Source: Seiridium cupressi
Lineage: Eukaryota; Ascomycota; Sordariomycetes; Amphisphaeriales; Sporocadaceae
DNA length: 64,000 bases
Reading direction: 5' to 3'
NCBI GenBank assembly: GCA_036674765.1
Contig: JARVKI010000085.1
Coordinates: 124,001-188,000, forward strand
Below the pieces are notes generated by a model, which was not told the DNA's origin, did not search any database, and saw nothing but the letters and a program-made list of their open reading frames with translations. The first letter of the stretch is position 1. Every line of letters starts with the position of its first letter. The translations under genes were made by a program, and so were the position numbers. Positions 1-12,311 of the stretch are shown in pieces.

Positions 1-1225
1 TGGGTGAACCGAAGGCGACGGAAATTCCGGAAGCTGCAGCAGCCGATAGAACTTCACGTTTGCGGGCCTCGTTGCCATTCACGCTTGGGAAGAGCTTGAT
101 TAAAAGGTTTGCGCAGCAGCAAGCTACATGGACCAGAGGGCCTTCTTTGCCAAGCCACATCCCTGATGCCACAGCAAGAGACTAGGACGACGAGTCAGCA
201 GAAATACCATCAGTATTGAAGTTCGTACGTACCAAGCCCAAGCTCTTCGTGAGCAATGTCCAGGCACCTAAGAACCTCCTGATTATGAAACCACCCAACA
301 TTGTCTTGATCTCCGGAATACCGCTATGCTTGGCATAAATTGCGTACTCTTTAACTAGCACTCCCGCGCACAGGGCGAACGTGACAGAGAGTAGCAGAAA
401 GAAGAAATATTCAATGAACCACTTCCCGCCTGCACTCGTGATTCCCAGGGCAGTGGCCCAAGGTTTCCACCCCACACAGTTGGCGCCCTGGTCGTATCCG
501 AAACAGCAGAAGCCGCGATTTAGATAAAATGCGCCGCCATCTGGTCCGGACGAACAGTAGCCTGCTTTCAGATCGCCCAGCCAGTCAGACGTCACATCGA
601 TGCCGGCTGCCAGCGCTCCGACAGCAACGCCTGTGAAGACGAGGATGAACCATATTTGCGACGAGTCTAGCAGCTGTTGTATATACCCTACAATCCCCGA
701 CGCGCTAGAGTACAAGACCCTTACTCGCTGTCGCTCTTTCGTATACTCGAAGATCCAGTCGATGGCCGTGAGATCCTCATACCCAACACGACGGCCGGGA
801 CCTTCGACGTACCAATCTAAAGGTATCCCATCTTTCGATCCGTTCAGTGCATGGCCACTTCCATTATTCCGGGTCGTTGCGCCAACTCCTTGTAGTCTGG
901 TCGGTGTGTTTGCGCCCGAGATGTTCGGTGATCGCGAGTTGGGAGAATGGGAACTGTCGCGAAAACGATTGCCGGTAATGGCGGAGAGCAGCCGGCCGGG
1001 TTGTGAGAGAGCGGACTGCTTCTGTTTTCGCTTGAAGCTCACTGGCTGGTCCAAAGGATCGTCTCCTAGAGTATCGCCGTCGTGGGGCGCCCCAAATAGC
1101 TCGAGGTCATCGTTGTCGTCGTCGTCGCCAGTGCTGTTGCGCCGATGCGCTTGCTGTGGGGGGTCGTTCGTCGCGTGAGATGAAGATGACGAGCCTTCTT
1201 CCCCTACAGATATCCTACTGGCCAT
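1..1225 (-). CDS. CLC-family voltage-gated chloride channel/transporter, N-terminal part (cut by window edge)
   Basis: Start codon at 1225-1223. Exon 1 is 1225-233 (331 codons), then a 51-bp GT-AG intron (182-232) and an exon 181-1 that runs off the left edge. Residues 1-140 are a Ser/Asp-rich cytosolic tail. Membrane segments follow, with two CLC signatures: SGIPEIKT near residue 307 (anion-selectivity loop) and GKEGPLVH just after the intron (contains the gating glutamate). The second exon also has the usual [15 protein letters not shown] stretch. Family knowledge: fungal proteins of this type (yeast Gef1, ClC-3 group) move chloride, often in exchange for protons, in Golgi/endosome or plasma membrane. 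The gene is divergent from the neurochondrin gene with 511 bp between starts. Not broken as far as it can be seen; the C-terminal CBS domains would lie outside the window. Confidence 0.93.
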
Positions 1226-1736
1226 ACTGGAGTATCGGCAAATGCAACTGCCATATTCAATCGTCTGGGGCTAATGGGCTTCGCTGCTCAATGGGGAGGC
1301 TGATCTGAGTAGGTCTTGTCTTGTAATTCAGTGTCGACGAGGCTGAATCGGGGATCGTCGCATGGGGGTTACGTAGGCTCCCGATAAGCATGATAAGAGA
1401 CTTCTCTGTTAACAGCTCTTGACCTGGCAATGAGCTTGTGACACCTGAAAACCTGCAACAGCAATTGCGTTCAAGCTTCGAGATGCACGATAGCCAATTG
1501 AGACTCACCGTATCAAGAAGATTCCCTTCGTATTTCTAACCCTGAAAGGTTGTACTCGCGGTCAACCAGATTGCTTGTTTAACGTCGTCAAAATCCACTT
1601 CATAGTGTGTGTCCAACCCTCTGCCCTCTTCTAGGTGGAGCCCGCAGCTTGATCCCGCGCCATGAGTGATCCATCGCTTTCTCTGAACGTGGTGTTTCCG
1701 TAACGGCAGCTTGCTGAACAAAGACTTGCCGGAGCT
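1226..1736. promoter_or_regulatory. Shared upstream region of the CLC and neurochondrin genes
   Basis: 511 bp between two divergent start codons. It must hold both promoters and 5' leaders. Short reading frames here have no recognisable content, and no clear TATA box or operator was seen. Confidence 0.5.
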
Positions 1737-3811
1737 ATGGATAACATCCACGCACCCGAGGAGCAGGCTCCTCAACCGGACAATGCCAAGGCCACATCGG
1801 TGGAGCATATCCAACAACTGCTCAAGGCAAAAGACGATACATCCCGCTTCGTGGGTCTAGCCTTGCTCAAATCGACCCTGGATGCTTCTGAAGAGTTGAG
1901 AAGTGATCAGAGCGTTGTGGATGCATTATGGTGCTCGATATCACCCAAATTCTTGGATCGCCTGATACGGACGGGGTCAAAGCCCGGTTCAAAGCAGACA
2001 GATACCCGGGAAATGCTCGACCTTGCCGTCAACGTTATCTATATATTCACAGCCTTGCTTCCGGGTGATTCTAAATCCAAATCGAAGCTGGTTGATCGCG
2101 CCCCACTCTTGGTCGATGCTGTCTTACAGAGGTATGTCTGAAGTTCTAGGATCAACGGAGATAATTCATGACACTAATAGTAATAGTTCGGAAGAAACCA
2201 CTGATTTTATCCTAAAGACATTGCTCACAATCGTCAGCTCCTCATCAGAGGGCAGTAGTGCTTTCGGTGCAGTTGACGATTGGTCACCTCTTGTTGAGAT
2301 TGCACCGAAGCAACCCATGGTGCTTTCTATATTAGCATGGTCGTGGATCAACGGCATCAACAGCGATCGGACTGCAGCGGCGACTAGGATCAACGATACT
2401 ATCGGCGCGCTGTGTGCATCATACAAGGGCACAGACGGTGTCACATTGCTTGATTTCTTGAGCAAGCTCTTGAGTCGTCTAGACTCTGACGTAAGTTGTC
2501 CCAGGCTATTGAATATTTACTAACTTCTCCTGGAGATATTCCTGCGTCACTACATCTTAATGTCTAACTGCTTGTCTATAGCTCATCCCGAAGAATCCTC
2601 CATGGTTAGGAACAGTTGTCACATTTATTCACAATCTAGCAGCGTCCAAGCCAACTGCAGCTGGTCGAGAGGCTTATACCAATAGCGCTGCCAATCTTCT
2701 CGTTACCTATGGTGATACCGCTAGCGATATGGTCTTTCAAGACATATTCAAGTCATCAAAATCCCTCCCTTACTTGTTTATGAGCCTCATCCTCATCGAC
2801 ATCCGGTCTAGTCTCCCTAACCTACTAGAGAATCTCAATCGTACGGACTATCCAGCCACTTCCGAGAGGATTACCTCGGGACTCATCATCCTATCTTTCT
2901 TCATCAACCGACTTCTGCAGATGATTGAACGTGCAGACTCGGAAGATGTCTTCACTGATGTGCAACCGGATCTACTATTGAAGCTACGGGACTCGGTCAT
3001 TGAGACATTATCCCTGGTTATGGAGTATCTCAGGGACCGCTGGGACGCCGCCATTGCCGGAGCTCAAGGCCTCCACCCAGAGGCACGAAGTGGCGTAACG
3101 CATACTGCTTCGGGTTCGATGAAGGCCTTGCCTTGGGATTCCAAACATGAGTCTGCCTCCGAGGACCGGCTCCTACTTGCGGCGTTGAAATCCCTAGGCG
3201 ACTGGCTGCGCGAAGACGATGCGCCAACGTTGAGAAACGAGGCTACAAATCTTATAGATCTACTCATGGACCTTTACGAGTCAACTTCAGCAGCCAGGGT
3301 CGGTGTTGCCACGCGCCCGCTTGTCCTAGGCGTCCTCGATGGGATCATCAAGGAAAACGACGGAGTGCAAGCCCTTTTGGACCACAATGGTTGGACGATC
3401 CTAAGCAAAGACTTGCTGGTCATTCTCGCGGATTCAGGTGAGACCGGTCAGCTTGAACATGAACTGGGCCAGCACATATCAGCGATTCTGTCGGCGATTA
3501 CCAGTAGCCGATCGGTAACACCAGAAGACTGGCTGGACCTAGTGACAGGGGTTTCAGCATATACTGTCCCGCCTGTGCCTCTCCCACTACTCTCTCTGCA
3601 GCACCTCTGGGCTGATGTATTAGAGCTATCAGCTTCTCTACTTACTAAAGCCCCGCCAGGTGTCCAAAGACGTTATGTGCATTCGGCAAGTGCATTAACC
3701 GGCATTGCGAGGGTCATTTGCGAGAAAGAGTTGGATGGGACTGCCAAAGCTCAGATACAAGATGCTGAACGACTATTAAGCGAAGACCCTATGTTGAGCA
3801 ATTTCCGGTAG
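1737..3811 (+). CDS. Neurochondrin-family (armadillo-like) protein
   Basis: Three exons: 1737-2131, about 2181-2490 and 2582-3811. The first acceptor could equally be at 2186, which is also in frame. Introns are GTATGT and GTAAGT type. The product is about 642 residues, normal for the fungal family. The whole protein is helical and leucine-rich with no catalytic motif, as expected for an alpha-solenoid scaffold. Recognisable stretches are the N-terminal IQQLLKAKDDTSRFVGLALL and the EETTDFILKTLLTIV block after the first intron. Fungal members are conserved but poorly studied; the animal protein acts in neurite growth and Rab/SMN-linked trafficking, so no biochemical role should be assumed here. 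The P450 gene downstream is convergent; its stop lies 104 bp away. Confidence 0.85.
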
Positions 3812-3914
3812 TGTACAGAACTTTGATTTTGGTATTCATTGACGGGGGCCTCCCTGAACCTGGCACACACTCTTTCCCTTTACACGAAATGATCGGACTG
3901 ATCTGACTTCGCCC

Positions 3915-5721
3915 TCATTTTGCTTTATTTCTTTCCTTGAAGACCAACGAGAACGGAGGCAGGGTCATGGTAAAAGCGTCCATGATTGTCTGTTCATATG
4001 ACTGCGAATCACAATTCTCGGGAAACCGAACATCGAATGTTAACGCAACTCTTGCTAGCATGCTCCTCAACTCCCGCACAGCTAGTGGCTTTCCAACACA
4101 CGCATGTTTGCCTATAAATTCGAACGGTTAGCCGCGACACGCCGGAAATAAGGCGTTGCACATACCAATGCTGAAAGGAAAATGGCCACGTTTGTCGCAT
4201 AATACAGCCGAATCTGAAATCCACCTGTCCGGAATGAACTCATCTGCGCGTCCGAAGCATCTCTCGTCACGATGTATCACCCACGTCGGTGCAAGCACAT
4301 CAACACCTCCAGGTACCCATACTTCAGGACCGAATTCGGATTTTGGAATGATCAAGCCCTCCGGACCGGTAGTTCGGGGATTTCCACTGATTCCCGCCGG
4401 ACGTAGACGCATCGTCTCGTTAATGAAGGCATCGGTCCATTCCACTGCCTCACTATTACCGATGAGCTTGTTGTAGCTGAAAGAGTCGGGGCCTTCTGGG
4501 AAGACAGCATCAAGAAGCCCCTGCAGTTTACGAAGGGCAGATGGGCTTGCAGCTAGGTACCACATCATATTTGCCAATACACTCTGTGTGGTATCTGCAC
4601 CAGCAGCTATCATGACTCGACTTTCGGCATTCATCGCCTCTTGCGTGGGCGGTGCAGCAGGTCCGCCCTCATTCATGGCATCAAGGAGATAGGCCATCAC
4701 GTCCTTGCGATCATTAAAGTCCTTTTCCAGATTCTTGTCAGACTTGTATTGAGCTTGTCGGTCATGAACTACGTTGGCGCACAGGTCCAGAAAAGGTACA
4801 AAATCGCTGCCGCCGGGAAGGTGGCTGAGCATGAGCATGAGCCAGGGCACCCAACGTAGACTGCCGAGCACGTAATGAGCTTTTCTCATGGCCACCAGGG
4901 CTGGATGCGCCACTCCTTGAATGGTATTGTCAAAGGACCGACCGAAGCCGACGAGACCCATGACATCAAACGAAGTTCTTCCCATGGCGGCGGGCACATC
5001 AATGGTCTCCTGCTCCTTGGTTTGCTGGATAAAAATGCCGATGATCTCCTGGATATCGTCATCAAACTTTTCCAGTGATTGGGTGCTGAAAGCCTGCTCC
5101 CATGGCCGTCGCCTTTGCTTATGGTCCTCAGGTGAGCGAGAAAGCGAAAAGCTGAGCTTAGTATGGTCATTGCCAGTGTGCGACCACCACACGCCCTTGT
5201 TCAAGGCCATGAGCTCAGGCAGCGCATCTGCACGATTGATAGACAGGAGTCGTGGTCCTGGCGTTGATTAGACCTGGAGTTCGTGGCGACGTGGCCGACG
5301 ACTTACCAATGCGTACGAAATCACCATATTGGCGGTGCAGAGCTTCCAGGTTTCGATGGAACTTGAATTCGCCAGAACTCTTGCTCACTGTCCAGAAGGA
5401 ACTGAGCCGCGCAGCAAATGGACCAGGGAATTTCCCCAAACGATGGAAGTAACCACGATAGATGAGAATAGAGCTTGTTAATCCAAGAATGAACGAAAAC
5501 AAGCAAAAGCTGAGCTCTTGTAGAGTTGATGCCAAGGACAACTCCCAAATTTTGACGGACCACCAGCCGAAGAAGATGCATTGAATAGCGCCAATGCCAA
5601 GAAGCCTCCACACATTGAAGTCTATCTCAACGCGTCTGGCGTATCCATGATGGAACACGACTCCGCTCAACGCAGAGAGCACAAGCAGAGTTGTGTCTGA
5701 GGGCGCGCCTTTGAGCAGCAT
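3915..5721 (-). CDS. Cytochrome P450 monooxygenase, membrane anchored
   Basis: Exons 5721-5307, 5257-4166 and 4111-3915 (introns 49 and 54 bp) give 567 residues. The N-terminal 90 residues hold three hydrophobic segments, an arrangement found in fungal P450s related to the tryprostatin B 6-hydroxylase and benzoate hydroxylase groups. Signatures: proline-rich hinge FPGPFAAR, I-helix AGADTTQS near 357, ExxR as ETMR at 419-422, PDRW near 481, and heme loop FSIGKHACVG with the cysteine ligand at about 507. The heme motif is completed only after splicing the last intron, so gene callers may truncate it. All catalytic residues are present. It is an ER monooxygenase of unknown substrate. No partner reductase or biosynthetic core enzyme lies nearby, so a specialised pathway cannot be assigned. 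Confidence 0.92.
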
Positions 5722-6343
5722 GATGGGCGACCATATGGTTCGCCAGGCTACCTCGACTTCTCAACTTTGAGGAGAACCCTGCGGCATTTAAGGAAGAGTA
5801 CTAGGAAAGTTCCGACGTTGCACGACGAGAACTCGGCCCTGGAACCCAGTTCGGGTTTGACCTGCATATAATGGAGAGGGGAATGCTGGACCCTTCCACA
5901 TGATGGTATGATGGCTGCTTAAGCGAAGTAAGGGGCATCTCGATGCATATACCGAGGCTAAGTGGTCGCTAGCTTGGTTTGACTGGGTCCAAACGCTCCT
6001 AAGCTGACCATTATCGTCAAATTTATAGGCTAGATGTAAAAATACTATCCGTCACTTGATACCGCGCTGTCAAGACTTGCGCTAGTTACGTGGCGATAAC
6101 ATGAATTGTTGCCGATCCTCTGGGACCTATAAGCGGTCTAGATGTGGCCAACCCCACAACCACAGGACATATAACTGGACCCGCTGCCATACATTTCGGG
6201 CAAACCCACCGGATATCGACCCATCGGCTATCGGCTATCGGCTAGACGACTTCGTTGAAACGAATATGGAAGACGAGCGATCATTGACTGTTTCGCCATG
6301 ACATATAACTCTACTCCCTTGCGTGCCATACCTCTCCGTCCAA
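5722..6343. other. Intergenic region, nothing recognised
   Basis: Upstream of the P450 gene and downstream of the MFS relic. Only short reading frames of random appearance. No repeat or RNA gene seen. Confidence 0.5.
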
Positions 6344-8386
6344 TCACCAGTAATAGCGGTGAGCCCTCCCACGCTTATCGCGGTACAATAAATCGGCGTC
6401 GATTGCTGGATCGGTTCGGCCTTTTTGCGAGAAGCGGAGCCTAGAGATCCCGAAAACAGTCGTCTGCAGGAGAAAAACGGCCAGCCTTACCACGCCAAGA
6501 GGTAGACATGCGTGCCAAGCCTTACGATGCAAGGGTGCGGACGGGCCTCAGATCATGCCGCAATGGCCGGACTTACATCTCAGAACACCTGGTTGCCATA
6601 TGTGGCGCCAAGATTTGAGCAACCAACTAACCATAGTCGCTGGCCTCTACTTGAGCAAGTCTCCAGTTGTTTGATACGACCACTCACTGTATATGGCATA
6701 TGCAATGGCCCATTGTTTGCGGTGTCTTTGCATTGAGAGACAACCGCGTCACGTTAATGGGTTGCGACGAGGGAGCAGCTTGCGTGACGGCATAGGCTGC
6801 GTAGAACGGCCACGATGCCTCAGTGGTCACAAAAAGGTGCTTTTGCCTGTGCAGTATTGTAATGGAATTTTAGGACAAGTTTTCGGCCTCGCATAGAGCG
6901 CGATTAGCCTAACAAGTGTCCAGATGGCGACGAAAGTGATAACATACCCAAACCGCTTTGTCCTGTCCGCAACTGAAGCCAGTTGCGACGCCAAATATGG
7001 AGGCCAAGAGAGACGCCGGTGCGTTCAGCAAGTTCGCACAAACACTGTTGAAGCCCAATGGTTCGATGATTGTAGCACCCCAAGTAGAAAGATCTCCAAC
7101 TGCTTGGAGGCCACTCAAGCATACAATGAGATACGGCCAAGCGGTCCAATTGGGAAGAACACTAGTGCTGTTCATGCATAGTCAGTAACCTTGCATCTAT
7201 GGAAGCCAATGGGGCGTATTACTCACAAATCGTGGAGAGTGATCTTCGTTGTCGAGGCCTGGCCTTTGAGCGGGTCTAATAGGAGCCGGGCAACGAACAC
7301 ATCTACCTCGCGTTCTGAAAGCAACCACCGGTTCTAATGAGCCCATCAAATAGGTGCACAATGTGGTGAGGTGACCCAGGGACACAAGCGAAAGCGAGAA
7401 TACTGGTCGTTTCTTGCGTTGGTACAGTTAGCATATGGGGAATGTGGGGGGTTTACCGAACTGATTTTTGAGACTCCGCAAATGATGAAGATCCTGGTCC
7501 TGTCAGCACATACGGACGCATCTGAATCCACCAGAGGTACTCACCATTGCCAGCCCGCAAGACCATATTTGTCCCTGATGTTCAATGCACCAGCCGAGAT
7601 AAGCGATCCAAACGCGGCGGAGATCGAGGGCCCAAAGAAGAAGATCGTCGTGCACTTGGTGATCCCATCGTGTGTATGCCACCGTGAGAGTGTATACAGA
7701 CCGCCCGGGACGAAGCCGCTTCAGCGAGGTCGAGGAAGAGGCGTGCCGTGTACCATACACTTGCATTTTTCATGAGCATCTGGAGAATTTCGATCAAGCC
7801 CCAGACGATTACCTGAGCTGGAATCCAGAAATGTGGCTCAATTCGGTGAAGGACGATCTACGACGTGGTTAGTCAGGGAACTCCATGATATTGAAGCAGT
7901 GCTAATAGTAATCTCACATTGGATGGGATTTCTAGTAGCACAATACCAAACCAAAGAAGAGAGACACCAGTATTAGCTTGATCTCTAGTTAAGGTCGAAG
8001 TAAGCACGCCCGACACACATTGGCTCGGTCAACTGCCATCCAGGTGAGCATCAGCTAGTGAATTGTCAGTCCTATTCTTTACATACTGGATAATCGCCGG
8101 GGCTTACGGAAAATAGTGGCAGTAACAGTAGATCGGCCTTCTTGACGATGCGTCTCTCCTCTTCCGTGGTCAAGATGACAACGACTTGCTTTCTATTCCT
8201 TTCGATCTCGTGCCGCAATATTTCATCTTGCAGATTCTCAGACTCGGGCACTGAGTAGGCTTTGTATGATGCATCTAGAGACTTGCCATTGTCTGCAGTG
8301 ACAGCTGATACCGGAAAGTGGGTTTGCAATGGCTGTCGCCGGTAGGGAGTTCGCGACTGCCAACCACTCTGAGCCTGGGTAGCCAT
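6344..8386 (-). pseudogene. Decayed MFS transporter, allantoate-permease-like (anion:cation symporter group)
   Basis: An intact N-terminus starts at 8386 and is readable to KKADLLLLPLF near 8110. After that the protein can be followed only by hopping frames: ARLFLDLAEA at about 7745, FVPGGLYTLSRW at about 7700, then FFFGPSISAAFGSLISAGAL near 7640. The stretch NWTAWPYLIVCLSGLQ follows near 7150, then RQKHLFVTTEASWPFYAAYA near 6830, and finally YRDKRGRAHRYYW before a stop at 6344-6346. These blocks, in order, are those of fungal allantoate permease (Dal5-like) transporters with 12 membrane helices. Several single-base shifts and stops separate them and no set of GT-AG introns I tried restores one frame. 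Inferred to be non-functional. The neighbouring ring-opening dioxygenase might once have shared its substrate. Confidence 0.85.
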
Positions 8387-9354
8387 CTCAAACGGTCTTG
8401 GTATGAAATCGAGTTCGTTTTGATGTTGCTATTAATTGAGGCGATCGTCGATACGCCGTGTTTTGATATGCAAGTTCCAAAAATGTCACCTCGCCATTGG
8501 CAAGCTGTTTGTCGCCATTTCAAGAGCATGGCAGCCGGCTATTCAGCGTCCTCAAAGCCGCGGATTACGATGAAATTGTAGCCATGGCACTCCTCTGGCT
8601 CCGGAAGGATACAGGCCCGCATGCAATTCCTGTAGTATTCGGCCGTGACGGACTCCAAAGAAGATACCCGGAATCAGCTGTTGGGTTTCTAGTTCCGAGG
8701 CCATCTTCGAACAACATCCGATGGAACGGAAGCCAAAGAAGTCGTCGCCTTTGGCCGTGCACTAAGGAGCTTGAGCTATGTCGCGTTTTGTCTCGGGAAT
8801 GTCGTGCTGGGATGTGGGGTTTTCTCGGCAGATGGACCCGAGACTTTGGTTGACGGCCAGTTCGCGGGAATAACCAAAACATGCAATGACAAAACACGCA
8901 ATGACTTCAAGAGCGCGAGGTAGGTGGGCACACGAGATGCCATTTGATCGGGACTGAAGATGAGATGGGGTCAACATGGAATAAACATGGCATGAGGTTC
9001 AAATACCTCCGACGCATTGATTCATGGCTCAGACTCACATCATTAATTCCTGTTATGATGCCCGTGTTACTAGTAGTTTATCTGGCTGTTAACAGTTTTT
9101 AACGATATTTCATTACATTGAGTCTCGCACCATCTAGAACAAATTGACTGGTGCGGTTGGTTCATCTTGTAACGACAATGTCCGCTCAGCGGCATTGTCC
9201 ATCAAATCAATTTTTATATAATGTAGTCACACCTAGTGCGGCGACACTTGAGCTCAAGTTGCCTGAAGACCCCAAGAAATAGTAAAATCACCCAAGAGTG
9301 CATTATGAGCTATTTGCATCGCGGTCACCAGAGGTCTCGTTCCCCTGGTCACCT
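8387..9354. other. Intergenic region with an unassigned coding-like patch
   Basis: Between the MFS relic and the dioxygenase. On the minus strand around 8540-8930 the frames look partly protein-like (for example EECHGYNFIVIRGFEDAE before a stop near 8550) but are broken and match no family I recognise. 9000-9235 is AT-rich and appears empty. Confidence 0.35.
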
Positions 9355-10449
9355 TCATGTGAATCGCAAATTAAGGTACGAAAACCCCGGTTCGACAACT
9401 TTGTGGCCCGAGGGCTCAGCTTGAGCATCACCGGCCGCCCCGGCCGCGACAAGAAGTGGCGTAAAGTGCTGCAAGGCCATGTTAGTCATTATTGGTGTCG
9501 GGACTTTTAGACTACTTGCCTCTACTGTTGGATGCGACTTTCGGAAATCAGGCAGGGCCTCCAGCTGAGATAATGCGCCTCTCCGTTTCTCGGCACCCGT
9601 CTTGGCAACCGCTACTCGTATGGCTTCGTCTAATGTTATGGATTCCTGGAGTACCTTTGTCGTAACTGCTTCTTTCTCCCCCTCAGATGTAGCCCTCTCG
9701 ATTTGTTCCCGCGAGGCGAAGGAGTGAACGGCCATCCCGGAGCCACTAATAATATAATCGTTTCTATAAAGAAATATAAGCCACTTGACATGGAGTAGGA
9801 TCTAGGCCTTGTGTTACCTGAGTGAGTTGAAAGCCTCCCCTAGCCGGATTTGGCTTTCCAGATTATAGCCATGAAACGTCGACACTTGAATGATCGGTAC
9901 GTCCAGAGGGTCATCCTCGGGAAACATGACCTTGAACGGCACCCATACGCCATGATCGACTCCGCGTTGGACTCGTTTTGTCTTGATCCCCGAGTCCTTG
10001 AGGTGCTGCCAGACGCCTGTCGCGAGCTCGGGGGCATCCTGATGTGGCCAGTTGTAATCATATACAAACGGCTTTGAGTCGTGGAAATCATTCACGAAAT
10101 CATGCTGTGATATCCATTAGATGTACTCTTGGGCAAACATTCGAATAATGCCTACCTGGATGTATGTGTTCTTCTTCACGTTAACCTCAATTACTTCTGG
10201 GCCATGTATCTCGCCAGCTTCGAAATGACCGCTGAAAACAACGATCGCTTTCGGCCGCGGTTTGATGGCCAGTATTTCTTTTCCGACTCCACGAAGGTCG
10301 TTGCGAATAGTATCGAAGTTTGGCGCTTGTTGGAAGAGCAGTCCCACTCCGGCATGTCCTATAAAATAAACCGGGAATGGCTTTGTGGGCTCAATTACTG
10401 ACGGCATGATTGAGAATGTGCTCGACTTGGATTTGACCATCAAGGACAA
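9355..10449 (-). CDS. LigB-superfamily extradiol aromatic ring-opening dioxygenase (4,5-DOPA dioxygenase-like)
   Basis: Exons 10449-10156, 10104-9818, 9763-9520 and 9468-9355 give 312 residues. The third intron (9469-9519, 51 bp) uses a GC donor (GCAAGT) with a TTGCAG acceptor. It contains no stop, so retention would insert 17 residues. Family knowledge: class III non-heme Fe(II) enzymes that open catechol rings between or beside hydroxyls; fungal and plant DODA-type members share this fold, often with loose substrate range. Putative metal/catalytic histidines are H32 (in GHAG), H75 (FSGHF) and H149 (DHGVWVPF). The block ISGSGMAVH spans the second intron. Cytosolic, no signal peptide. Its substrate is unknown. 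The upstream neighbour on the same strand is unassigned; a dead MFS gene lies downstream. Confidence 0.9.
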
Positions 10450-11700
10450 CCAACCGCGAATGAATTGGTTTTAAACTTGGTGGCAATCGGGGCAAGCTCC
10501 CGATGGTCATTCGCAATATGGTGTAGCCTAGAATCTGAGGTCGGGAGTCGCGTGCGTTGGAGAACGATGGCGTGATCAGAGTCCGCCACTATGCCGCATC
10601 TGTATGGTGCGAATTCCAGATATGAGCCAACCTATTGGATTTAGACATCAGAAAGACCTAGTTGACTTTGATTAACGTACTATCTTACTTTCCTTGTGAT
10701 TGGGACAATATTGACCATGACACATTCACTAGTCCATGATCTTGAACTCACCCTGCCTGTTTTGTTCCATATATCCTTCAATTTACACAAACTTCATCTG
10801 TGAACAGAAGGTAGGACTTTATATGAAATAATCTTCGGGCCCATATATTCTCTCAATTCCCATAGACATGTCTCAGACCATTACTACGCGAAGACACGTC
10901 CTAGTCTAGGCTCCTCCCAAAAGGCCGAGACCTGCACATATCAATGCTTAAGACCGCGGGACATCGTATTGAGAGACTCGCATGAACTGCTTGCATTAGA
11001 GATATTGTCAAGAATCAGGGCCTAAAGCAGTCAATTTGGTGTCTATTAGAAGAGAGTCGAATGACGCTAGCATTCCTGGAAATAAAGCTCACCCGAAATC
11101 CCCGCACAGACGATCCCGGAGACTTGGATCTAGTAGTCCATGTCCATGCACGCTTGCATATGAGTGTTTCCAGTTGAGCTTTTGGGATGTAGGTATTTTA
11201 GATGTAATCAGTTTCAAGTCAGGTTGGGAAAGGAATAGACGTTCCCTCGAGTCACGACCTCTTGGCATATACTTTTAACGAGACAGACTACTTGGTAGCC
11301 GTAAAATGTGAACGAAACAGTAGCTTCGCCATGTATTTCGAACTCAGAAAGCACGTCGACAATGTAGATATCTTCGGAATGAAAGGTACTTTACCAAATT
11401 CGGCCAAAAGTGAATTCTTTCCGGTCATGGTTTGGCGTCGAAAGAGTTTGGATCATACAACACCAGCGGCCTAGGTCGGGGTTTCCAGGGATGAAGTTCA
11501 CATGTTCGGGGTTTTGATCAGCGAGCAATACGGAAATTTCAGCAATATCCAATGCACTGCTCAATTCGGCCTGCTAAGTTCTCCATCAACGTCAATATCA
11601 TTACATCTACTATGCAGGTACCAGTGGCGGAGAGCAATCAAGAAATCCTCGATATCGATCAAACGGGTACAGATTATCTCTAAGGTAACATCACTCGATT
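10450..11700. other. Gene-poor interval with unassigned coding-like fragments
   Basis: No confident gene. On the plus strand 11262-11474 has an Asn-rich open stretch that could be an outer exon of the membrane gene downstream. On the minus strand around 11440-11600 there is an open stretch containing HVNFIPGNPDLGRW that looks protein-like. I recognise neither. Confidence 0.3.
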
Positions 11701-12311
11701 AATCTTCTTTCCCGAATAAGTACTTCACTCTATATATCTGCCCTTAAAGAGGCTCTTCAATACAATTTGGATCCAGTGGTCAGCATATCCAAAGCTACTG
11801 ATAGTCTCGAGGATTCTGTCATGCAGGCCGCATTGCACTCTTTCGTGGCAATGATTGACGACATCCTCGGCGTATACGGTAGCACTCGGCTGGCCTCTTC
11901 GAATGATACGCCCCGGGCAGATATACAAGGAGAATTTGAGGCGATCAACTTCGGGCAAGATGTCAGAATAGGGGCTCCAGCCACCTGGGTTATCGGGCAT
12001 CTCAGCCATTACACATAGACTAGCTACCTCCTCCTGCCTCTGGCACCCTTCTAATACTCAATCAAGAATTCAATTTACCTCATAACCTTCGTTCCATCCC
12101 AACACAAGAAATATACCAATGGGCCGTCCTTGGTGTGAACATTGCCCTTTTCCTGCTCCTGGTCATTTTCGGAGTCCGAACTCGGTGGTGGCATGGTCTT
12201 CCACTCTTCGATCCTCTAGAATTCCAAAGCATCGCGGCGGCCGCCTCCCTAGCGGAGAGACATGACAAAAGAGCTTCAGAAGCGGTCGTCACTTTACAGA
12301 AACATGGATGA
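11701..12311 (+). CDS. Possible exons of an unrecognised single-pass membrane protein (fragment)
   Basis: Two plus-strand stretches look coding. The first (11701 to about 12000) reads as an amphipathic, acidic segment including MQAALHSFVAMIDDILGVYG. The second, in another frame (about 12024-12311, stop at 12309-12311), contains a membrane helix, WAVLGVNIALFLLLVIF, followed by RTRWWHGLPLFDPL. A luminal helical region, one membrane span and a short cytosolic tail resemble the C-terminal part of large uncharacterised fungal membrane proteins. I could not find a clean intron joining the two frames, nor a convincing start. It may be a real gene with introns I missed or another relic. Confidence 0.35.

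Noticed and set aside
600..1178. 192-residue plus-strand frame
   Set aside because: Antisense to the well-supported CLC gene and without family features.
8497..8897. Open frames on both strands around 8.5-8.9 kb
   Set aside because: Protein-like patches but broken and unrecognised; not enough to call a gene.
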